DNA of 64,000 bases, from positions 301,001 through 365,000 of the forward strand of contig NC_135570.1 in NCBI RefSeq assembly GCF_964340395.1, read 5' to 3'. This stretch comes from Glandiceps talaboti (lineage: Eukaryota > Hemichordata > Enteropneusta > Spengelidae). A program made the translations under genes and the position numbers. This document shows positions 42,967 to 64,000 of the stretch, in pieces. The notes under the pieces were generated by a model. That model was not told the DNA's origin. It worked only from the letters and a program-made list of their open reading frames with translations, and did not search any database. Numbering within the stretch: the first letter of the stretch is position 1; the number at the start of each line of letters is the position of its first letter.

Positions 42967-45258
42967 GAGTGTTCTTATAACCAAAGGTAGTAAAGGGTAT
43001 GTAATGTTCAGTGTCTTTGAATGTTCTTATAACTAAAGTGGCTTGCTAAATTACTTTGGAGGGTGAATTGGATAGGCACTAAGCAGAGAACAGTTGTCTT
43101 GTAGAATATTACTAACCAGTATGACGGCTACCAGCACAAAAGCTAAAACCCAGTAATAAGCTCCAGAACAGTGTCTTAAGGTATAAGTCCATTTATCTAA
43201 CTGATTCACTTCCAGCTACCGAGGGTGAACTTCTCCAAGACCATTCTTTGGGGCAGCTCCACTGCACTCTTTAATTTTAGGGTCAAGGCAGTTTTCCTCT
43301 TCACTAGCCATTCACCGTGAGTGATTGGCTAGTCGACATCTGGCCCCAGTCTCCTTTGACTGTTGTGGTGGTAACTCACCACAAACATGGAATCACCTAC
43401 TCCATGCCCAGTACAATCCCAGTACAATCCCAGGATTATATTTAATAAGTCAGTCAGCCACCATAGATGGGTGACCCACTAGTCCAATCTTCTACCAGTG
43501 ATCAAGTAATTTATGGCTGGGCTAAAAGCTTTTATTTGCCTGTAACCACGATAAAGCTACCTTATGATCTTGCCTATATTTTATTATAGCTTGAGCAATC
43601 TTTGTCACAACCCCATGAGTCCCTGTAATTCTTCAAAAGAGCGAGTATTAATATTGACTTTTGCATTGTCATCAATGAAAGAAGATACCAATATAATTTT
43701 ATTTGAAACCACGGTGAAAAATAAAGTGTAAGTCAAAATAATAAATGGAACCAGCAAAAATAATAGCCGGAACCGCACAAGAACTGTAAAATGAAAAAGT
43801 TAAAAATTTCAGAAAGTGAAGAAAAACACCTGAAGAAATGGAAATTCAACCCCCAAAGCTGAAACAATAAAGAGAATAGACAAAAGAAGAAAGTACCTGC
43901 AATAGAAATGCTTCAAAGCAGAAAGAATTCCAAGAAAAAAGACAAAAATAACCAGAGAGTACTTTTATTAATCCCAAACGACAATGGACTGAATAACTAA
44001 AACAACCCTCCCTATGTAAACACAGTAGATAAAACAGCCACAGAAAACTGTTAGCATGATGTAGCAAACTTATACACCGGGCTAACACAGAACAATTACT
44101 TCAATTTACACTAAAAATACAGTCTAGCTCAATAGAAATGAACTGAACACAGGAACTTTGATGATTTTAAAAGAAAACACGAGAAAAAATCCACCTCAAA
44201 GACTCCTAGAGAGATTTGATCGATCAGAGAGGACACGGACTCGACGTCGTACACACAGGTGAGGATGGACGATGGAGTCACTCCCTCAACAATGTGTTAA
44301 TGGACGCAGAGATCGACCAAAACACCCAACAACTTTTTTATAAACTCGAAATCTCCCAGATTTTATGGGAAATCCAAGGAAATGGTTTCCAAAAGCCAGT
44401 CGCTAACTCTTAAAACAAATTAAGAGTGAAAACGACCGGTAAACCAAAGCAGAAAATTGCAGGCAAAAAGTAGTCTCTACAAGGATAGATTATGATGCAA
44501 TTTCACTCACCGTAGATTCACAGTTAGTAAACAAAGATAATGAAAGATTAACCAGCCAAATCCAAAATCTAACATTTTCCTAGTTTGAATGCAAGATTCA
44601 CAACGGATAGTTAGATCTGAGCAGTTATTTTTCAACCCAGTAAGTGTTTGTTAAAAAAGTTGCAAGCGCCGGTACTTACCTAGCTCAGAAAACACCAAAG
44701 AAGGTAATTTATAGCCAGGAATTAGCACTAAAATTGCGCGAAATACAATCTGGAAAAACTCCGAAGACATTATTTCCAGAGACTTTACAATATAATCGTA
44801 GCCTAGCGCCTGGCCATTAAGGGCAACGATTGAACAGTGGGTGAGAAAGGTCAAAGTCAACTACACTACACAGTAGCAGTAGGAAATTGTATCCTCGTCG
44901 CCAATGAAGTGGTTTGCTAAGTCACTTTGGAGGGCGAGTTGGATAGGTAATAACCTGAGAACAGTTGTCTTGTAGAATATTACTAACCAGCACGACGGCT
45001 ACCAGATGAAAGCTAAAACCCAGCAATAATTAACCTCCTGAACAGTGTCTTCTGTTATATGTTATAAGTCCATTTATCCAACTGATCACTTCCGGTCACC
45101 GAGGGCGAACTTCACCCAGACCATCCCGGGGCTAACACCTATCTGTCGGGGCAGCTCCACTACATAACCAATGGTAGTGAAGAGTGTGCAAAGTTCGATG
45201 TTTTTGAGTGTTCTTATAACCAATGGTAGTAAAGGGTATGTAAAGTTCGGTGATACGA
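42967..45258. repeat. Pair of diverged direct repeats about 1.9 kb apart
   Basis: 43035-43266 and 44906-45165 are homologous in the same orientation (TTGTCTTGTAGAATATTACT, TAAGTCCATTTATC, GGGGCAGCTCCACT). Both are flanked by units of a degenerate minisatellite, TTCTTATAACCAAAGGTAGT (at 42970, and at 45166-45258). The interior (43267-44905) has no recognisable gene. This could be a degraded element with terminal direct repeats or an old segmental duplication. Confidence 0.6.
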
Positions 45259-46132
45259 GTAGAAAATCGCCAAACACGGAAAGTCCTTGAAAGGTAGCAT
45301 TGCAAAAAATGTTGTAAGTGAATGGTGCGATTATTTACAGGGTCTGACATGTTACTAATTATTAAGAGAGTTGTACTTACTATTCACTGAGTCAAATGCC
45401 ACCTTCTCTTTGTGTATACAAACTAGAGACCTGTAACAACTTTTTTAAGATGCTTCACCAAACACTTTCTCTCACATTCAAAGTTAGTTTATTCGGTAAG
45501 AAACTGTGACATGACCGTTGTAAAGCACATGAATGTAAAATTTTCCCTGTTATTTTTTCTCTGAAAGTGCGGGAACTTCTGTCAATGTGTTACCATTCTT
45601 GCTAAAGGAACAATTTCAGTACACTCGAATTATTTTACATATGCATGTAACACATATAAAACAAATGTGTGAAGTATCAGGTAAAAATACCCAAGACTGA
45701 ATTTAAAATATTACATAAATGGTGCAGAGTTTGATACACGCGAAAATCTGAATTTTAACATAAACTGTTATCCTGATCATACAAATAGGAGGTGAGAGAA
45801 ATTCCAGTAATTATATAATATAATATAAAGTGTATTGAATACAACTCATCGAGGGAAATCTGAGTGTCCGGGCTATAGTAAGCTAGTGTTGTTCGGTCTG
45901 GTCTAACTGAACAAATAGTTATGACGTACACATCTGGTTGATTTAATCAAATTCTACTGTCGTGTCGTTTTGTGGGTTTGAATCACGATTGTAGTGGTTG
46001 CAAACAAACAATACGGCCATAGAGAATACTTTTGGTGACAGTCTGTTCAAAAACTACTACAACATCAGATAAATTTTACCTCTACATGTTAAAGTCAAGT
46101 ATAATAATATATCAGAAAAGATATTTGGAAAT
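45259..46132. other. Anonymous intergenic stretch, 3' flank of receptor B
   Basis: AT-rich. No feature recognised. Confidence 0.45.
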
Positions 46133-46235
46133 GTGTATGTATGTATGTATGTATGTATGTATGTATGTATGTATGTATGTATGTATGTATGTATGTATGT
46201 ATGTATGTACGTATGTATGTATGTATGTATGTATG

Positions 46236-46269
<34 letters not shown>

Positions 46270-46337
46270 TGTATGTATGTATGTATGTATGTATGTATGT
46301 ATGTATGTATGTATGTATGTATGTATGGATGGATGGA

Positions 46338-46374
<37 letters not shown>

Positions 46375-46467
46375 ATGTATGTATGTATGTATGTATGTAT
46401 GTATGTATGTATGTATGTATGTATGTATGTATGTATGTATGTATGTATGTATGGATGGATGTATGTA

Positions 46468-46498
<31 letters not shown>
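46133..46498. repeat. (TATG)n tetranucleotide array
   Basis: About 365 bp of TATG with TGGA and (TG)n interruptions at 46325-46358 and 46452-46486, giving a two-fold internal pattern. It starts about 480 bp downstream of the receptor B stop codon. Confidence 0.97.
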
Positions 46499-46499
<1 letters not shown>

Positions 46500-46980
46500 G
46501 TTATGGCTGGTATAGCAGAGATTATATGATGCAATTCCTGCTTTCATAATCTACTAATAACTATTGTATGTTTTAAGGAATTAATATCACTGTTCTAACA
46601 ATGCAAGAAGTCCATTGTAATGTCACAAAAGGCTTACGTGACATTAAGAGTACACAACTAGAATAGTTCAATCGCGGTTTTATATAAATATTTTCACTTA
46701 CTTGAGCGAACAGTTTAAAGTCAATTTATGCCACTTTGATAACTTGCTGCAATATTCAGTCAAGAAATTCTAGCAATATCTATAATTACAATAAAAATAA
46801 ACTAAAATCCGAAAATCTAGTTTAAAGACTTATGAGTAGTAACTAGAACTTTACTTAATATAAAGGATATAAAGTATATAAAAATGATGGAATCGGAATA
46901 CACATATGTCTCATTTCGTTTATGTGAATGCATACATGCACGTGCACATACATTCATATGTGTTCATTAATCTGTTCTTC
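46499..46980. other. Receptor B 3' UTR and flank
   Basis: Sequence immediately after the receptor B stop codon on the minus strand. I could not find a convincing minus-strand AATAAA before the tetranucleotide array. Confidence 0.4.
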
Positions 46981-61857
<14,877 letters not shown>

Positions 61858-62308
61858 CACTGCACACAGTATCGTATGAGTATTTCAAAGGAGAACGAGA
61901 AAGGCCGGTTAATGCAATTGCACGTTAGCTTCAATACTTCTGTCCACTCTTACCCCTTCTCGTTAAATGTATAACACTTTTTTTCACGAGGTATTATGTA
62001 TATGTTGCATGACGTCATCGAAGTCACGTGGTCAGATGGGCTCACGCTATCAATGTGGCTTTTCTTTTTATCACTTCTTTGCGTGTGGGATGCAAGAGTA
62101 CATTAAAGCGAAGATGAAGACAATTCATTTTACTTGAAGCTGAAACTTCACATCATGGTGAAAGTCGTTATTAACATATCATTATAGCTTTAAAACAACC
62201 AGGATTCAAAAGTTAACATATACATTTATTGACACTTCATAAATTGACACTGGTCAGTTTTGAGCCAGGCATCCAATAAATGAACGTCAACCCGTTTACA
62301 ATGTCAAC
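61858..62308. other. 5' flank of receptor B
   Basis: Presumed proximal promoter and 5' UTR of receptor B. No confident core-promoter element. GACGTCATCGAAGTCACGTG at about 62011-62030 contains a CRE-like TGACGTCA and a CACGTG E-box. Function is unproven. Confidence 0.35.
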
Positions 62309-63430
62309 GTATATGTAGCACTGACAGTAACGTTACCACGTATATGTAGCACTGACAGTAACCACGTATATGTAGCACTGACAGTAACATTGCCACGTAT
62401 AGTGTAGCACTGACAGTAACCAGGCATATGTAGCACTGACAGTAACCAGGTATATGTAGCACTGACAGTAACCAGGTATATGTAGCACTGACAGTAACCA
62501 CCTCCATGTAGCACTGACAGTAACGTTACCACGTATATGTAGCACTGACAGTAACGAGGTATATGTAGCACTGACAGTAACCACCTCCATGTAGCACTGA
62601 CAGTAACGTTACCACATATATGTAGCACTGACAGTAACCAGGTATATGTAGCACTGACAGTAACCACCTCCATGTAGCACTGACAGTAACGTTACCACGT
62701 ATATGTAGCACTGACAGTAACGAGGTATATGTAGCACTGACAGTAACGTTACCACATATATGTAGCACTGACAGTAACCACGTATGTAGCACTGACAGTA
62801 ACCACCTCCATGTAGCACTGACAGTAACGTTACCACATATATGTAGCACTGACAGTAACCAGGTATATGTAGCACTGACAGTAACCACGTATGTAGCACT
62901 GACAGTAACCACGTATATGTAGCACTGACAGTAACCACCTCCATGTAGCACTGACAGTAACGTTACCACGTATATGTAGCACTGACAGTAACGAGGTATA
63001 TGTAGCACTGACAGTAACCACCTCCATGTAGCACTGACAGTAACGTTACCACGTATATGTAGCACTGACAGTAACCAGGTATATGTAGCACTGACAGTAA
63101 CCACGTATATGTAGCACTGACAGTAACGAGGTATATGTAGCACTGACAGTAACCACGTATGTAGCACTGACAGTAACCACGTATGTAGCACTGACAGTAA
63201 CCACGTATATGTAGCACTGACAGTAACCAGGTATATGTAGCACTGACAGTAACGTTACCACGTATATGTAGCACTGACAGTAACCAGGTATGTAGCACTG
63301 ACAGTAACCACGTATATGTAGCACTGACAGTAACCAGGTATATGTAGCACTGACAGTAACGTTACCACGTATATGTAGCACTGACAGTAACCACGTATGT
63401 AGCACTGACAGTAACCACGTATGTAGCACT
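62309..63430. repeat. Mosaic minisatellite, about 40 copies of an 18-bp core
   Basis: The core TGTAGCACTGACAGTAAC is nearly invariant and is separated by a small set of spacers: CACGTATA, CAGGTATA, CACCTCCA, GAGGTATA, CACGTA and GTTACCACGTATA. Some spacer orders recur (CACCTCC, then GTTACCACGTAT, then GAGGTAT), showing block duplication. The array lies 0.45-1.57 kb upstream of the receptor B start codon. Minus-strand frames of up to 221 codons are artefacts. Confidence 0.95.
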
Positions 63431-64000
63431 ATGCATAATATTCAAGAAATCACTGAGATCATGATGACATTAGTTGAATGAAATTAGAATTATTCTCGTG
63501 GAGAAAATGCAAATGTGCACACTCAAGGTAGCCCAACGTTTACCGTCTTTGCCCACACTCTTGTTGATTTGACTATCTTCAGTTTTCTATCTTTGCCCAC
63601 ACTCTTGTTGATTTGACTGTCATCAGTTACTCACAGTCACTCCCCGTCGTGAAATTTTCATGATATATCGTAGTAATCAATGAGACAACTGATTAGGGGT
63701 TTCATCAGATATTAGGTCAAATTTCCTTGTATTGTACAGGTCAAAGTGAAAGGTATGCAACCGTTCCTCAACAATTTTCAATTGGTTATTTCAGCTATAT
63801 CTATTTTTGTTTCATGAACTGTTATAGATTAGGATTATTGTCGCTAATGGAAACATTTCCATACAATCCTTGAATTGAATGATTTTGAAGTCGTTAGATG
63901 TCAACTCCTCTTACAAATCGTCGACAAACTCTCAGTTTACTGCGTTCGTATCCATGGTGATGACCATATCAAATAACCAGACACTGGAAAACACATACAC
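63431..64000. other. Anonymous stretch with a 29-bp direct repeat
   Basis: TCTTTGCCCACACTCTTGTT with its continuation GATTTGACT occurs at about 63546 and 63591, 45 bp apart. Nothing else recognised. Confidence 0.5.

Noticed and set aside
43846-44088. 80-aa minus-strand ORF rich in Leu, Phe, Ser and Cys
   Set aside because: It could look like a membrane peptide, but the composition follows the A-rich plus strand. No start context, paralogue or splice support.
62296-63429. Minus-strand ORFs of up to 221 codons with a repeated SVLH/CQCYI pattern
   Set aside because: Translation of the mosaic minisatellite; all frames are open because the units lack stops.
62309-63430. CRISPR-like repeat and spacer layout
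   Set aside because: The spacers are only 6-13 bp and come from a small reused set, so this is a minisatellite.

Overview
The window reads as genomic DNA from an animal, most likely a marine invertebrate bilaterian. It is AT-rich, has spliced genes with GT-AG introns, carries very many microsatellites and minisatellites, and contains fragments of non-LTR retrotransposons. The sequence alone does not let me name the species or phylum. There is no sign of bacterial gene organisation. || The only genes I can call with confidence are two tandem, head-to-tail paralogues on the minus strand. Both encode class A (rhodopsin-family) seven-transmembrane receptors of the peptide-receptor type. Receptor A (coding span 12342-20002, about 401 aa) and receptor B (46981-61857, about 394 aa) each have four coding exons. 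The three introns sit at the same codons in both and all are phase 0: at the start of TM3, at the end of intracellular loop 3, and just after TM7. By hand comparison exon 2 differs at 36 of 134 residues and exon 3 at 12 of 72. A 170-bp core of exon 1, in contrast, differs at only 4 nucleotides, which suggests recent gene conversion. Intron 2 of receptor A appears to use a GC donor. || Layout: 1-12.3 kb is the 3' flank of receptor A, with tandem repeats and one copy of a dispersed repeat. 12.3-20.0 kb is receptor A; its intron 1 holds a 44-bp tandem array and a 454-bp foldback (MITE-like) element. 20-47 kb is intergenic. It contains a segmental duplication interrupted by (AT)n, a 25-bp minisatellite, a 2.65-kb element with long inverted termini, a 5'-truncated LINE with a hairpin and (AAAT)n tail, an inverted second copy of the dispersed repeat, and a pair of direct repeats about 1.9 kb apart. 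47.0-61.9 kb is receptor B; its 10.9-kb intron 1 holds a degenerate LINE fragment and a roughly 2-kb, 26-bp minisatellite with a 1,014-bp higher-order duplication. 62.3-63.4 kb is a mosaic minisatellite lying 0.45 kb upstream of the receptor B start. || The two receptors probably bind the same or closely related neuropeptides and couple to G proteins. Everything else looks like repeat- or transposon-derived sequence, or anonymous non-coding DNA. No tRNA, rRNA, CRISPR or operon structure was recognised.
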